Source: Microbacterium enclense
GTDB lineage: Bacteria; Actinomycetota; Actinomycetes; Actinomycetales; Microbacteriaceae
DNA length: 64,000 nt
Assembly (NCBI RefSeq): GCF_001456955.1
Contig: NZ_KQ758470.1
Location: forward strand, 372,001 to 436,000
Direction of reading: 5' to 3'
Shown piece after piece: positions 35,664 through 44,620 of the stretch. Numbering within the stretch: the stretch's first letter is position 1; every line of letters starts with the position of its first letter. Made by a program: the position numbers and the translations under genes. The notes under the pieces were generated by a model. It saw only the letters and a list, made by a program, of their open reading frames with translations. It was not told where the DNA came from and did not search any database.

Positions 35664-36137
35664 ATGTCGAACCCCCTCAAGAAAACGATGGTGTACCTGG
35701 GCCTCGCCGACGAGGAAGAGACCTATGAGGAGACAGCGCCGCAGCCCATCGCGCGCAAGCAGCCCGCGCCGACTGCTGCTCCCGTCGAGAAGGCCGCGCC
35801 GGTGACCCCGCTGCACCGCCCCGCCGTGGTGCGTCAGCCCACCGCCGGGCCCGTCAGCGAGATCCTCACGGTGCACCCCAAGCAGTACCGTGACGCGCAG
35901 ACGATCGCCGAGAACTTCCGCGAGGGCATTCCGGTCATCATCAACCTGTCGCAGATGAGCGACGCCGACGCGCGTCGCCTGATCGACTTCGCGAGCGGAC
36001 TCTCGCTCGGGCTGTACGGCCGCATCGAGCGGGTGACGAGCAAGGTGTTCCTGCTCTCGCCCGAGAACATCGCCGTTTCCGGCGACGGTGCGATCGCGCA
36101 GGCCGACCCCGAGGTCGCGCCCTTCGCGTCCCAGTAA
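35664..36137 (+). CDS. sepF: Cell division protein SepF
   Basis: A 157-residue protein that anchors FtsZ to the membrane. The N-terminal amphipathic stretch [19 protein letters not shown] is the membrane-targeting helix, then a Pro/Ala-rich linker (about 25-65). The SepF globular domain (about 70-150) contains [38 protein letters not shown] and [14 protein letters not shown]. In actinobacteria SepF substitutes for FtsA/ZipA. GGAGG precedes the ATG by 4 nt. TAGCCT at 35630-35635, overlapping the yggS stop, is a candidate -10 box. Confidence 0.95.
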   Translation: MSNPLKKTMVYLGLADEEETYEETAPQPIARKQPAPTAAPVEKAAPVTPLHRPAVVRQPTAGPVSEILTVHPKQYRDAQTIAENFREGIPVIINLSQMSDADARRLIDFASGLSLGLYGRIERVTSKVFLLSPENIAVSGDGAIAQADPEVAPFASQ

Positions 36138-36143
36138 CGCGCC

Positions 36144-36446
36144 GTGGCCGTGGTGAGCCTGATCGGCTCCATCCTCAGCACGATCCTGTTCATCTACATC
36201 GTGATCCTGCTCGCGCGCCTCGTGCTCGAGTACATCCCGATGTTCAACCGGGAGTGGCGCCCGCGCGGCGCCACCCTGGTGCTCGCCGAGATCGTCTACA
36301 CCGTGACGGATCCGCCCATCAAGCTGATCCGGCGTGTCATCCCGCCCCTCCGCATCGGGGGCATCGCGATCGACTTCGGTTTCGCGATCGTGATGTTCGC
36401 CTGCTTCCTGCTGCTGAGCGTCACCCGCTCCCTCGCAGCCGTGTGA
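36144..36446 (+). CDS. YggT-family membrane protein
   Basis: A 100-residue protein with two transmembrane helices (about 3-28 and 72-96) and the conserved loop with VTDPPIKLIRRVIPPLRIGGIAIDF between them. YggT proteins are conserved between sepF and divIVA; the biochemical role is unknown, with links to osmotic stress and division. It begins with GTG 6 nt after the sepF stop; alternative GTG codons lie 6 and 9 nt further on. Confidence 0.9.
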   Translation: MAVVSLIGSILSTILFIYIVILLARLVLEYIPMFNREWRPRGATLVLAEIVYTVTDPPIKLIRRVIPPLRIGGIAIDFGFAIVMFACFLLLSVTRSLAAV

Positions 36447-36476
36447 GCTCAGAGCCGCCGCTCTTCCGTCGGTGCT

Positions 36477-36506
36477 TCGACACCGGCGGAGGGCGGCGGC
36501 TATGCT
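36477..36506 (+). promoter_or_regulatory. Promoter for divIVA
   Basis: TCGACA (36477-36482) and TATGCT (36501-36506) are separated by 18 bp, resembling a sigma-70 type -35/-10 pair. The predicted leader to the ATG at 36579 is about 65 nt. Confidence 0.55.
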
Positions 36507-36578
36507 GTTCCGAAGCGGTACGCCCCGGTGCGACACCCCCATCCCTTCTTCATCAGAGCTCTCGAAAGAGGAATCACC

Positions 36579-37196
36579 ATGGCACTGACCCCCGATGACG
36601 TCGTCACCAAGCAGTTCCAGCACGTGCGCTTCAAGGAGGGCTTCGACCCCGACGAGGTCGATGACTTCCTCGACGAGATCGTCGTCGAGTGGCGCAAGAC
36701 CATCGCCGAGAACGAAGAGCTGAAGAGCAAGCTCGCGGCCTACGAGTCCGGTGACGCCACCCCCGCACCCGCCGAAGCGCCCGTCTCCGAGGCCCCCGTG
36801 GCTGCCGAGCCCGTCGTCGAAGAGGCCCCGGCTCCCGTCGCGTCGACGCCGACCTCCGACCTGGAGCCCGCCGCCCAGAGCGCCGGCATCATCGAGCTCG
36901 CTCAGCGCCTGCACGACGAGCACGTCGCCGAGGGTCGCACCCAGCGCGACCAGCTCATCAGCGAGGCTCAGGCTCAGGCGGCATCCATCGTCGCCGAGGC
37001 CGAGCAGAAGGGCCGCGAAGAGCGCGCCCGTCTCGAGAAGGAGCGCACCACGCTCGAGGGCCGCATCACCGAGCTCCGCAACTTCGAGCGCGACTACCGC
37101 TCGCAGCTGCGTTCGTACATCGAGGGCCAGCTGCGCGACCTCGACACCACCGCGACGTCCTCGGGCTCGACGCCGGTGTCGGCGATCGGTCTGTAG
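36579..37196 (+). CDS. divIVA: Polar growth/division scaffold DivIVA (Wag31)
   Basis: A 205-residue protein. The conserved DivIVA N-terminal domain (MALTPDDVVTKQFQHVRF, then a stretch with GFDPDEVDDFLDEI) recognises curved membrane. A coiled coil is followed by an Ala/Pro/Val/Glu linker (about 58-100), and a second long coiled coil (about 105-190) is rich in Glu, Ala, Gln and Arg. In actinobacteria it directs polar peptidoglycan synthesis and is a kinase substrate in mycobacteria. GAAAGAGG precedes the ATG at 36579. The in-frame ATG at 36528 lies before the conserved N-terminus and was rejected. Confidence 0.95.
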   Translation: MALTPDDVVTKQFQHVRFKEGFDPDEVDDFLDEIVVEWRKTIAENEELKSKLAAYESGDATPAPAEAPVSEAPVAAEPVVEEAPAPVASTPTSDLEPAAQSAGIIELAQRLHDEHVAEGRTQRDQLISEAQAQAASIVAEAEQKGREERARLEKERTTLEGRITELRNFERDYRSQLRSYIEGQLRDLDTTATSSGSTPVSAIGL

Positions 37197-37205
37197 GACG
37201 ACTCT

Positions 37206-37784
37206 TTGCGCAGTCGATCTCCTCTGCGTCCGGCGGCGGCCGGCATCGTCATCGCGATTCTCGCGGTGCTGGTGCTGGCCGCCGACCAGTTGGCGAAGAC
37301 CGTCGCCATCGACAACCTCCCCCCGGAGCGCGTCGTTCCGGTCCTGGGCGACGCCCTGCAGTTCTACCTCGTCCGAAACCCCGGGGCGGCGTTCTCGCTC
37401 GGCGAGGGCGTGACGTGGATCTTCACGATCGCGCTGGCGGTCGTCGCCGGCGTCATCGTCTTCTTGGCGGTGCGTCGTGTGCGTTCGCGCCTCTGGGCCG
37501 TCGTCCTGGGCCTTCTTCTGGGCGGCGTCCTCGGAAACCTCACCGACCGACTCGTTCGCGAGCCCGGATTCCCGGTCGGCCATGTCGTCGATTTCATCTC
37601 CACGCCGTGGATGATGCCCGCCATCTACAACGTCGCCGACATCTTCATCGTCTCGATGATGATCTCGGTCGCCATCCTCGTGCTCGCGGGACTCCGCCTC
37701 GACGGAACGCGGGAGACCCGCTCGTCGCGGGCGGCCGATGACGGCGCCGATGTGGAGCCGTCGCCCGAGACCGGCACCCGCTGA
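37206..37784 (+). CDS. lspA: Lipoprotein signal peptidase (signal peptidase II)
   Basis: A 192-residue aspartic protease with four transmembrane helices that cleaves prolipoprotein signal peptides. The catalytic aspartates are D114 (NLTDRL) and D145 (YNVADIF). AADQLAK and [13 protein letters not shown] are family motifs. A hydrophilic tail of about 30 residues follows the last helix. The start is TTG with AGGA 7 nt upstream. The stop is followed 1 nt later by the pseudouridine synthase ATG. Substrates in this window would include CtaC, which has a lipobox. Confidence 0.94.
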   Translation: MRSRSPLRPAAAGIVIAILAVLVLAADQLAKTVAIDNLPPERVVPVLGDALQFYLVRNPGAAFSLGEGVTWIFTIALAVVAGVIVFLAVRRVRSRLWAVVLGLLLGGVLGNLTDRLVREPGFPVGHVVDFISTPWMMPAIYNVADIFIVSMMISVAILVLAGLRLDGTRETRSSRAADDGADVEPSPETGTR

Positions 37785-37785
37785 C

Positions 37786-38709
37786 ATGGAATCGCGCAGC
37801 CTCCCCGTCCCCGACGGGCTCGACGGAACACGCATCGACCAGGCGCTCGCCAAGATGCTCGGGTTCTCGCGCACGTTCGCGGCCGACGTCGCCGATGCCG
37901 GCGGCGTGAGCGTCGACGGTCGCACCGTCGGTCGGTCCGATCGCCTGCGCGCGGGCAGCTGGCTCCTGGTCGAGTGGGAACCCAAGCGCGATCCCGAGAT
38001 CGTGCCGGTCGCGGTTCCCGACCTCGGCATCGTGCACGACGACGACGACATCGTCGTGGTCGACAAGCCCGCCGGCGTCGCCGCGCATCCCTCGCTCGGG
38101 TGGGAGGGCACGACGGTCCTCGGGGCTCTGGCCGCCGCCGGCTTCCGCATCGCCACGAGCGGCCCCGCCGAGCGCCGTGGCGTGGTGCACCGCCTCGATG
38201 CGGGCACGAGCGGCCTGATGGTCGTGGCGAAGACCGAGCGCGCCTACACGTTGCTCAAGAGCGCCTTCAAAGAGCGCGAGGTCGAGAAGATCTACCACGC
38301 CGTCGTGCAGGGCCACCCCGATCCGCTCGCGGGCACCATCGACGCGCCGATCGGTCGGCATCCGCACCATTCGTGGAAGTTTGCGGTCACCCCCGACGGC
38401 AAGGACTCGGTGACCCACTACGAGACGCTCGAGGCCTTCCCGCGCGCGTCGCTCCTCGAGATCCATCTCGAGACCGGTCGCACCCACCAGATCCGCGTGC
38501 ACATGGCCGCTCATCGTCACCCCTGCGCGGGCGATCCGCTGTACGGCGGCGATCCCACCCTGTCGGCGCGGCTGGGGTTGACCCGGCAGTGGCTGCACGC
38601 GCACCGGCTCGCCTTCACGCACCCCGGCACGGGGGAGTGGGTGTCGTTCGAATCGCCGTACCCGGCCGATCTGGCGCACGCACTCGACGTGCTCGGCGAC
38701 GGCGTCTGA
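37786..38709 (+). CDS. rluD: RluD-family 23S rRNA pseudouridine synthase
   Basis: A 307-residue enzyme with an N-terminal S4 RNA-binding domain (about 10-65; [12 protein letters not shown]) and a catalytic domain. The active-site Asp138 lies in [54 protein letters not shown] and GDPLYGG are family motifs. It isomerises uridines in 23S rRNA; the exact positions are inferred from RluD. The ATG lies 1 nt after the lspA stop, the usual actinobacterial arrangement. Last forward gene of the dcw block; convergent with the NUDIX gene 56 bp away. Confidence 0.93.
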   Translation: MESRSLPVPDGLDGTRIDQALAKMLGFSRTFAADVADAGGVSVDGRTVGRSDRLRAGSWLLVEWEPKRDPEIVPVAVPDLGIVHDDDDIVVVDKPAGVAAHPSLGWEGTTVLGALAAAGFRIATSGPAERRGVVHRLDAGTSGLMVVAKTERAYTLLKSAFKEREVEKIYHAVVQGHPDPLAGTIDAPIGRHPHHSWKFAVTPDGKDSVTHYETLEAFPRASLLEIHLETGRTHQIRVHMAAHRHPCAGDPLYGGDPTLSARLGLTRQWLHAHRLAFTHPGTGEWVSFESPYPADLAHALDVLGDGV

Positions 38710-38765
38710 GACCGGACCAGCGGGCGGGTCGACGCCCCGGCGGCGCCCGTTTCGCATCCTGACGG

Positions 38766-39239
38766 TCAGCGTCCGCCCGCGAAACGCGTCGGCCCGGCGC
38801 TCAGCGCCGCCCGCACCCGCGCCACCATCTCGGCATCCAAGATCTCCTCGATCTCCGAGACCGGATGCCACCCCACCTCGGTCATCTCGCCGTCCACCGG
38901 CACGGGGTCGCCCGAGACCCAGGTGCACGCGAACGTCAGGTCGAGGTAATCGCTCTGATCGCCGTTGGCGTAGGTGACGCGGGGGATCTGGTGCACCCAG
39001 GCCAGTCTCTCGGCCCGGATGCGCACGCCGGCCTCCTCCTCCGCCTCGCGCACCGCCGCGTCCGCGGGCTCCTCCCCGGGGTCGACGATGCCGGTGATCG
39101 GCGTGAGCCGTCCGGTGTCGCTGCGCCGGCCGAGGAGCACCCGGTCGTCGCGCACGATGACGGCGGTCACCCCCACGAGGGCGAGAGGGGCGGTGCCGAC
39201 GTGTCGGCGCAGTTCGAGCACGAATTCCGGGGTGGGCAC
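38766..39239 (-). CDS. NUDIX hydrolase
   Basis: A 157-residue hydrolase. The NUDIX box GIVDPGEEPADAAVREAEEEAG matches the G-x5-E-x7-R-E-x2-E-E pattern that binds the metal and hydrolyses nucleoside-diphosphate-linked compounds. The substrate cannot be told from the sequence. The GTG start at 39239 lies six nt after a TACGGT box on the reverse strand, indicating a leaderless mRNA. Longer in-frame starts run into the dnaE promoter and were rejected. It diverges from dnaE with only 100 bp between starts. Confidence 0.88.
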   Translation of the reverse strand: MPTPEFVLELRRHVGTAPLALVGVTAVIVRDDRVLLGRRSDTGRLTPITGIVDPGEEPADAAVREAEEEAGVRIRAERLAWVHQIPRVTYANGDQSDYLDLTFACTWVSGDPVPVDGEMTEVGWHPVSEIEEILDAEMVARVRAALSAGPTRFAGGR

Positions 39240-39245
39240 GCGCCC

Positions 39246-39251
39246 ACCGTA
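39246..39251 (-). promoter_or_regulatory. TACGGT -10 box, leaderless NUDIX gene
   Basis: On the reverse strand TACGGT, then GGGCGC (6 nt), then GTG at 39239. Confidence 0.65.
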
Positions 39252-39327
39252 GCGGAGCCGCGCGCGGAGGTCGGCGCCGACTGGGCGTCCGCCGCGAACA
39301 TCCGGGGGCGATGTCGGAGGCCGAACG

Positions 39328-39333
39328 TACACT
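39328..39333 (+). promoter_or_regulatory. TACACT -10 box, leaderless dnaE
   Basis: TACACT, then CGATAC (6 nt), then the GTG start at 39340. The -10 boxes of dnaE and the divergent NUDIX gene are 76 bp apart. Confidence 0.72.
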
Positions 39334-39339
39334 CGATAC

Positions 39340-42300
39340 GTGGCAGCAGACTCCTTCGTTCACCTTCACGTGCACAGCGAGTATTCGATGCTCGACGGCG
39401 CGGCGCGCATCGGCCCGATGGTCCAAGAGGCCGTCAAACAGGGCATGCCCGCGATCGCCGTGACCGATCACGGCAACACCTTCGCCGCCTACGAGTTCTA
39501 CAAGACCGCGAAAGACGCGGGCATCAAGCCGATCATCGGCATCGAGGCCTACGTCACCCCCGGCACGCACCGCTCCGACAAGACGCGCGTCCGCTGGGGA
39601 TCGCCCGAACAGCAGAGCGACGACGTCTCGGGGTCGGGTGCGTACACGCACATGACGTTGCTGTCCGAGACGACCGAGGGCATGCACAACCTGTTCCGCC
39701 TGTCGTCGAGGGCGAGCATGGAGGGGTACTACTTCAAGCCGCGTATGGATCGTGAGCTGCTGCAGACCTACAGCAAGGGTCTGATCGCGACGACGGGCTG
39801 CCCCTCCGGCGAGGTGCAGACCCGCCTGCGGCTGGGGCAGTACGAGGCCGCCCGTGCCGCGGCGGCCGAGTTCCAAGACATCTTCGGCAAAGAGAACTAC
39901 TTCGCCGAGATCATGGACCACGGGCTCTCGATCGAGCGTCGGGTCATGGGCGACCTGCTCAAGATCTCGAAAGACCTCGGCATCCCCCTCGTCGGCACGA
40001 ACGACCTGCACTACACGCACCAGCACGATGCCACGAGCCACGCCGCCCTGCTGTGCGTGCAGTCGGGGTCGACGCTCGACGACCCGAAGCGCTTCAAGTT
40101 CGACGGCGACGGCTACTACGTCAAGTCGCCCGCCGAGATGCGACAGGTCTTCCGCGACAACCTCGAGGCGTGCGACAACACGCTGCTCATCGCCGAGCGG
40201 TGCGACGTCGCGTTCGACACCTCGGCCAACTACATGCCGCGCTTCCCCGTCCCTCCGGGCGAGACCGAGGGGAGCTGGATGATCAAAGAGGTCGAGAACG
40301 GCCTTCACGACCGCTACCCCGGCGGCATCCCCGACGACGTGCGCAAGCAGGCCGAGTACGAGACCGACGTCATCCTGCAGATGGGTTTTCCGGGCTACTT
40401 CCTCGTCGTCGCCGACTTCATCAACTGGGCCAAGCGCAACGGCATCCGCGTCGGTCCCGGCCGTGGCTCGGGCGCCGGGTCGATGGTGGCCTACGCGATG
40501 AAGATCACCGACCTCGACCCGCTGCAGCACGGGCTCATCTTCGAGCGCTTCCTCAACCCCGACCGCGTGTCCATGCCCGACTTCGACGTCGATTTCGACG
40601 ACCGTCGTCGCGGCGAGGTCATCCAGTACGTGACCGAGAAGTACGGCGACGAGCGCGTGGCGCAGATCGTCACCTACGGCACCATCAAGGCGAAGCAGGC
40701 GCTGAAAGACGCCGGCCGCGTGCTGGGCTTCCCGTTCAGCATGGGCGACAAGCTCACCAAGGCCATGCCGCCCGCGGTGATGGGCAAAGACATGCCGCTC
40801 GACGGCATGTTCAACCCCGAGCACCCGCGCTACAAAGAGGCGAGCGAGTTCCGCACGCTCATCGAGACCGACGCCGAGGCCAAGACGGTCTTCGACACCG
40901 CGCTGGGTCTCGAGAACCTCAAGCGCCAGTGGGGTGTGCACGCGGCCGGCGTGATCATGTCGAGCGAACCGTTGATCGACATCATCCCGATCATGCGTCG
41001 CGAGCAAGACGGCCAGATCGTCACGCAGTTCGACTACCCGGCGTGCGAATCGCTCGGGCTGATCAAGATGGACTTCCTGGGGCTGCGCAACCTCACCATC
41101 ATCAACGACGCCCTCGACAACATCGAGGCCAACCGCGGCCACCCGCTCGTGCTCGAAGACCTCGCCCTCGACGACGCGGCGTCGTACGAGCTCCTCGCCC
41201 GCGGCGACACGCTGGGCGTCTTCCAGCTCGACGGCGGCCCGATGCGCTCGCTCCTGCGTCTCATGCGCCCCGACAACTTCGAAGACATCTCGGCCGTGCT
41301 CGCGCTGTACCGTCCCGGCCCCATGGGCGTGAACTCGCACATCAACTACGCGCTGCGCAAGAACAAGCAGCAGGAGATCGAGCCGATCCACCCCGAGCTC
41401 GAAGAGCCCCTGGCCGACATCCTCGACACCACCTACGGTCTCATCGTCTATCAGGAGCAGGTGATGGCGGTGGCCCAGCGGGTCGCCGGGTACACGCTCG
41501 GTCAGGCCGACCTGCTGCGCCGCGCGATGGGCAAGAAGAAGAAGAGCGAGCTCGACAAGCAGAAAGAGATCTTCTTCGGCGGCATGACCGAGCGCGGGTT
41601 CGGCGACGTCGCCCAGCAGACGCTGTGGAAGGTGCTCGAGTCCTTCGCCGACTACGCCTTCAACAAGGCGCACACCGCCGCCTACGGACTCGTGTCGTAC
41701 TGGACGGCGTATCTCAAGGCGCACTATCCCGCCGAGTACATGGCCGCCCTGCTGACCAGCGTCGGCGACTCGAAAGACAAGATGGCGGTGTACCTCAACG
41801 AGTGCCGTCGCATGGGCATCAAAGTGCTGCCGCCAGACGTCAACGAGTCCATCCGCTTCTTCGCGGCCGTCGGCGAAGACATCCGCTTCGGTCTGGGCGC
41901 TGTCCGCAACGTCGGCACCAACGTCGTCGACGGCATCGTCGCCGCCCGCCAGGATGCCGCCTACACGTCGTTCCACGACTTCCTGTCGAAGGTCCCGGTA
42001 CACGTCGCCAACAAGCGCACCGTCGAATCGCTCATCAAGGCCGGGGCGTTCGATTCGCTGGGATCCACCCGTCGCGCGCTGATCGAGGTGCACGAAGACG
42101 CGTGCGAGGGCGCGGTGCTCGACAAGCGTCGCGAGGCGAACGGCGAGGTCGGGTTCGACTTCGATTCGCTGTGGGACGAACCGCAGCAGGTCGTCAAGGT
42201 GCCCGAGCGACCCGAATGGACGAAGAAAGACAAATTGGCGTTCGAGCGCGAGATGCTCGGACTCTACGTCTCCGACCACCCTCTCGCGGGTCTCGAAGTG

Positions 42301-42852
42301 CCCCTGGCAAAACACGCATCGACGTCCATCCACGACCTCCTCGCATCCGAAGACGTGCAGGACGGCGACCAGGTCACCGTGGCGGGGCTCCTCACGAGCG
42401 TCCAGCACCGTGTCGCCAAGCAGAGCGGCAACCCCTACGGCATGGTGACCGTCGAGGACTTCAACGGCGAGGTGACCGTGATGTTCATGGGCAAGACGTA
42501 TGCCGAGTTCGCACCGATCCTGCAGGGCGACGCGATCATGGTCGTGCGCGGCCGGGTGTCGCGGCGCGACGACGGGTTGAACCTCCACGCGCAGAGCGCG
42601 TTCGTGCCCGATCTCGAAGGACTCGACGAGTCGGGCGGGCTCACGCTCGTCGTCCCCGAGCAGCGCGCCAACGAGGCGCTTGTCGGTGAGCTCGCCGAGA
42701 TGCTGCGCCGGCACTCCGGCTCCACCGAGGTGGTGCTGAAACTGCACAAGGGAGGCACGGCGAAGGTCTTCGAAGTGCCGATGCCGGTGCGCGTGACGGC
42801 CGATCTGTTCGGGGAGCTGAAGGGCCTCCTGGGCCCGAACTGCCTCGGCTGA
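39340..42852 (+). CDS. dnaE: DNA polymerase III alpha subunit
   Basis: A 1170-residue replicative polymerase (DnaE1 type). The N-terminal PHP domain (FVHLHVHSEYSMLDGA at 6-21; AVTDHGN) is followed by palm and thumb with catalytic aspartates in PDFDVDFDDRRR (P413, then D414, D416, D418) and GRGSGAGSMVAYA. The fingers domain (GDTLGVFQLDGGPMRSLL, FNKAHTAAYGLVSYWTAYLK) and a helix-hairpin-helix region come next. A C-terminal OB fold (about 1005-1075; QVTVAGLLTSVQHRVAKQSG) and a tail bind DNA and partners. Full length for the family. The GTG start has no Shine-Dalgarno and sits 6 nt after TACACT, so leaderless. Confidence 0.97.
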   Translation: MAADSFVHLHVHSEYSMLDGAARIGPMVQEAVKQGMPAIAVTDHGNTFAAYEFYKTAKDAGIKPIIGIEAYVTPGTHRSDKTRVRWGSPEQQSDDVSGSGAYTHMTLLSETTEGMHNLFRLSSRASMEGYYFKPRMDRELLQTYSKGLIATTGCPSGEVQTRLRLGQYEAARAAAAEFQDIFGKENYFAEIMDHGLSIERRVMGDLLKISKDLGIPLVGTNDLHYTHQHDATSHAALLCVQSGSTLDDPKRFKFDGDGYYVKSPAEMRQVFRDNLEACDNTLLIAERCDVAFDTSANYMPRFPVPPGETEGSWMIKEVENGLHDRYPGGIPDDVRKQAEYETDVILQMGFPGYFLVVADFINWAKRNGIRVGPGRGSGAGSMVAYAMKITDLDPLQHGLIFERFLNPDRVSMPDFDVDFDDRRRGEVIQYVTEKYGDERVAQIVTYGTIKAKQALKDAGRVLGFPFSMGDKLTKAMPPAVMGKDMPLDGMFNPEHPRYKEASEFRTLIETDAEAKTVFDTALGLENLKRQWGVHAAGVIMSSEPLIDIIPIMRREQDGQIVTQFDYPACESLGLIKMDFLGLRNLTIINDALDNIEANRGHPLVLEDLALDDAASYELLARGDTLGVFQLDGGPMRSLLRLMRPDNFEDISAVLALYRPGPMGVNSHINYALRKNKQQEIEPIHPELEEPLADILDTTYGLIVYQEQVMAVAQRVAGYTLGQADLLRRAMGKKKKSELDKQKEIFFGGMTERGFGDVAQQTLWKVLESFADYAFNKAHTAAYGLVSYWTAYLKAHYPAEYMAALLTSVGDSKDKMAVYLNECRRMGIKVLPPDVNESIRFFAAVGEDIRFGLGAVRNVGTNVVDGIVAARQDAAYTSFHDFLSKVPVHVANKRTVESLIKAGAFDSLGSTRRALIEVHEDACEGAVLDKRREANGEVGFDFDSLWDEPQQVVKVPERPEWTKKDKLAFEREMLGLYVSDHPLAGLEVPLAKHASTSIHDLLASEDVQDGDQVTVAGLLTSVQHRVAKQSGNPYGMVTVEDFNGEVTVMFMGKTYAEFAPILQGDAIMVVRGRVSRRDDGLNLHAQSAFVPDLEGLDESGGLTLVVPEQRANEALVGELAEMLRRHSGSTEVVLKLHKGGTAKVFEVPMPVRVTADLFGELKGLLGPNCLG

Positions 42853-42905
42853 ATCGTCCTCGTCGTTTCCGCTGCAAGCCCAGCGGATGCCGAAGAGCCC
42901 GTGAC

Positions 42906-42935
42906 TAGGATGACCAGGCGCTCCGGCGCCCTGGT
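42906..42935 (+). promoter_or_regulatory. TAGGAT -10 box and hairpin before 42948 gene
   Basis: TAGGAT at 42906-42911 lies 36 nt before the start. ACCAGGCGC and GCGCCCTGGT (42913-42935) form an imperfect inverted repeat between the -10 box and the GAAAGGA ribosome-binding site. Confidence 0.5.
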
Positions 42936-42947
42936 GAAAGGATCATC

Positions 42948-44228
42948 GTGACCGATCAGACCCCCCACGACGGGATCACGCCCGACGATCGTGAGCGTCT
43001 CGCCGCCTCCGCCGACGAGACAGCCGACCGCGACCGCCCCGTCTCCGCCGTGCGCGCCGAGGAGCACCGCTCCGTTCCGGCGTCGGCGCACGCCAACTCC
43101 GGTTCCCACGACAGGAACGACAGCCCCACCGGCCGGGCCCCGCAGTACGGGGTCGGTCCGTTCTCCGTCCGCGAGGTCGCACTGCTCGGTATCTGGGTGG
43201 TCGCGTTCTTCGTCTCGTTCTTCCGCACGAACCTCCTCGACTCGCCGTCGGGAGTGCTCGTCGGCGGTGTCAACGTCTGGCTGTCGGGCCTGTGGTGGAT
43301 CCCCACGATCGCGCTGCCGACCGTCGCCGTCGGTCTGCTGGTGCTGCGTCGCCTCTCGCCCCAAGGAATCCGCCGCGTCGGCTCGCTCGGCATCGACCAG
43401 TTCGCCTCCGTCGCCTTCACCGTCTCGGCGCTGGTGTGGATCGCGTGGGTCTGGGACACCGTCGTCGTCTTCGACGAGACCGGTATCTGGACGCGCTCGT
43501 GGGTCATCTGGGTCGAGGCCGTCGTGCTGCTCGCCGGTGTCGTCCTCACCGTCTTCGCACCCCTCATCCCCCCGTTCTCCCAGGACTTCCGCGACCGCGA
43601 AGACGTCCCGGCGCACCGCAACGCCCGTCCGATCCGTCCCGTCGTCGCCCGTCCGCGTGCGCCGCGCCCGCCGGCGCGCAGCCACAGCGGACATCGCGCG
43701 CCGCAGGCGGGGGAGGAGCACACGGCCGTCCACGACGACGCGCCCACCCCCGGGAGCTACACGGGGTCGACCGACCTCGCGCACGATGACGCCGCCCCGC
43801 GCACGACGGTGCTGCCAGCGCACGCCGCCGACGACAACGACACCGACGTCTTCGCCCCGCTTCGCGCCGGGCGCGACGAGGACCGCCACGACGAGAGCCC
43901 GCGTGTCGAGTTCACTCACGACGAGCACCGCGACGACTCCGACCGCGACGGCCACGGCGCCGCCCGCTCCGCGAGCGAGACGGCGTACGGACGCGAGGAT
44001 GCCGTTGGCGACCGCCACGACGAGCGGGAGCACGCGCACGCACAGGCGTTCTGGGCTCTCGCGCCCGTCGAACGCGAGGTCGTCGACGACTACGGCACGC
44101 CGATCTTCCGCATCGGTCCGACCGCGTGGGCGCTCGTCGTCGAGGATCGCGGTGAGACCTTCGTCGTGCGTCACGACGACGGCCGTATCGGCTACCTGCA
44201 CGACGTCTCCGGCGTCACGCGCGGCTGA
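42948..44228 (+). CDS. Membrane protein with four helices and long charged tail
   Basis: A 426-residue protein I do not recognise. Residues 1-70 are hydrophilic, and four transmembrane helices follow at about 75-93, 113-134, 152-173 and 183-207. A segment of about 175 residues rich in His, Asp, Arg and Ala (about 210-385) looks disordered. A conserved-looking C-terminal piece (FWALAPVEREVVDDYGTPIF to GYLHDVSGVTRG) may be a small folded unit. GAAAGGA precedes the GTG. It lies between dnaE and hisD and is followed by an exceptionally strong hairpin. The His/Asp clusters could bind metal but show no regular motif. Confidence 0.8.
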   Translation: MTDQTPHDGITPDDRERLAASADETADRDRPVSAVRAEEHRSVPASAHANSGSHDRNDSPTGRAPQYGVGPFSVREVALLGIWVVAFFVSFFRTNLLDSPSGVLVGGVNVWLSGLWWIPTIALPTVAVGLLVLRRLSPQGIRRVGSLGIDQFASVAFTVSALVWIAWVWDTVVVFDETGIWTRSWVIWVEAVVLLAGVVLTVFAPLIPPFSQDFRDREDVPAHRNARPIRPVVARPRAPRPPARSHSGHRAPQAGEEHTAVHDDAPTPGSYTGSTDLAHDDAAPRTTVLPAHAADDNDTDVFAPLRAGRDEDRHDESPRVEFTHDEHRDDSDRDGHGAARSASETAYGREDAVGDRHDEREHAHAQAFWALAPVEREVVDDYGTPIFRIGPTAWALVVEDRGETFVVRHDDGRIGYLHDVSGVTRG

Positions 44229-44231
44229 TCG

Positions 44232-44274
44232 CCGTCCGCGAGCCGCCCGCCGCACGCGGGCGGCTCGCGGACGG
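44232..44274 (+). terminator. Perfect 19-bp stem hairpin
   Basis: CCGTCCGCGAGCCGCCCGC (44232-44250), loop CGCAC, GCGGGCGGCTCGCGGACGG (44256-44274). It lies 4 nt past the stop codon. There is no U-run, but the stability is extreme. Confidence 0.78.
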
Positions 44275-44350
44275 GCGCGTTTGCCGTCAGGCCGACGCCG
44301 CACCGGGCGAGACCGCGAGCAGACGACGGCCCGGCGTCCGTGGGCCGACG

Positions 44351-44582
44351 CTGGGCGCCGCCCGCAGGCCGTTCGGCTCCCGCCGCCCGCGAGCTGCCCG
44401 CGGAACACCGCCCACGAGCCGTGGGGCTCCCCACCGCCCGCGGGTTTTTCGGCTCCCCGCGTCCCGCCGGTCCTCGTTTCCCGCCGCTCGCGAGCCTTTC
44501 CGGCTCCCCGCTTCCCGCCGGCCCTCGACTCCCCGCCACCCGCCAGCCCCCGGCTGAACACCGCCTGCGAGCCGCCCGCGAC
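44351..44582. repeat. 26-bp GC-rich minisatellite, about 9 copies
   Basis: Units begin at 44351, 44377, 44403, 44427, 44453, 44477, 44504, 44529 and 44556 (spacing 24-27). A rough consensus is CTCCCCGCCGCCCGCGAGCC followed by a few variable bases and CGG. Units 3 and 9 share the variant start GAACACCGCC. Confidence 0.75.
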
Positions 44583-44608
44583 GCGCGAGGCGGCGCGAGG
44601 ACGGCCGG

Positions 44609-44614
44609 TAACCT
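44609..44614 (+). promoter_or_regulatory. TAACCT -10 box, leaderless hisD
   Basis: TAACCT, then GGACGC (6 nt), then the ATG at 44621. No Shine-Dalgarno. Confidence 0.7.
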
Positions 44615-44620
44615 GGACGC

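Larger units (their letters stand above)
44229..44620. other. 392-bp gap: hairpin plus minisatellite
   Basis: Starts with a perfect 19-bp stem hairpin (44232-44274), then a 26-bp tandem repeat array (44351-44582), then the hisD promoter. Overlapping frames in the array are artefacts of repeats of uneven length and have no start signals. Confidence 0.78.

Noticed and set aside
37645..42747. A 1700-codon open frame on the reverse strand across rluD, the NUDIX gene and dnaE
   Set aside because: It is antisense to clear genes, has low-complexity Arg/Val/Asp composition, and reflects the absence of stop codons opposite high-GC genes.
44351..44582. CRISPR array
   Set aside because: Units are contiguous and degenerate with no unique spacers of constant length, and there are no cas genes.
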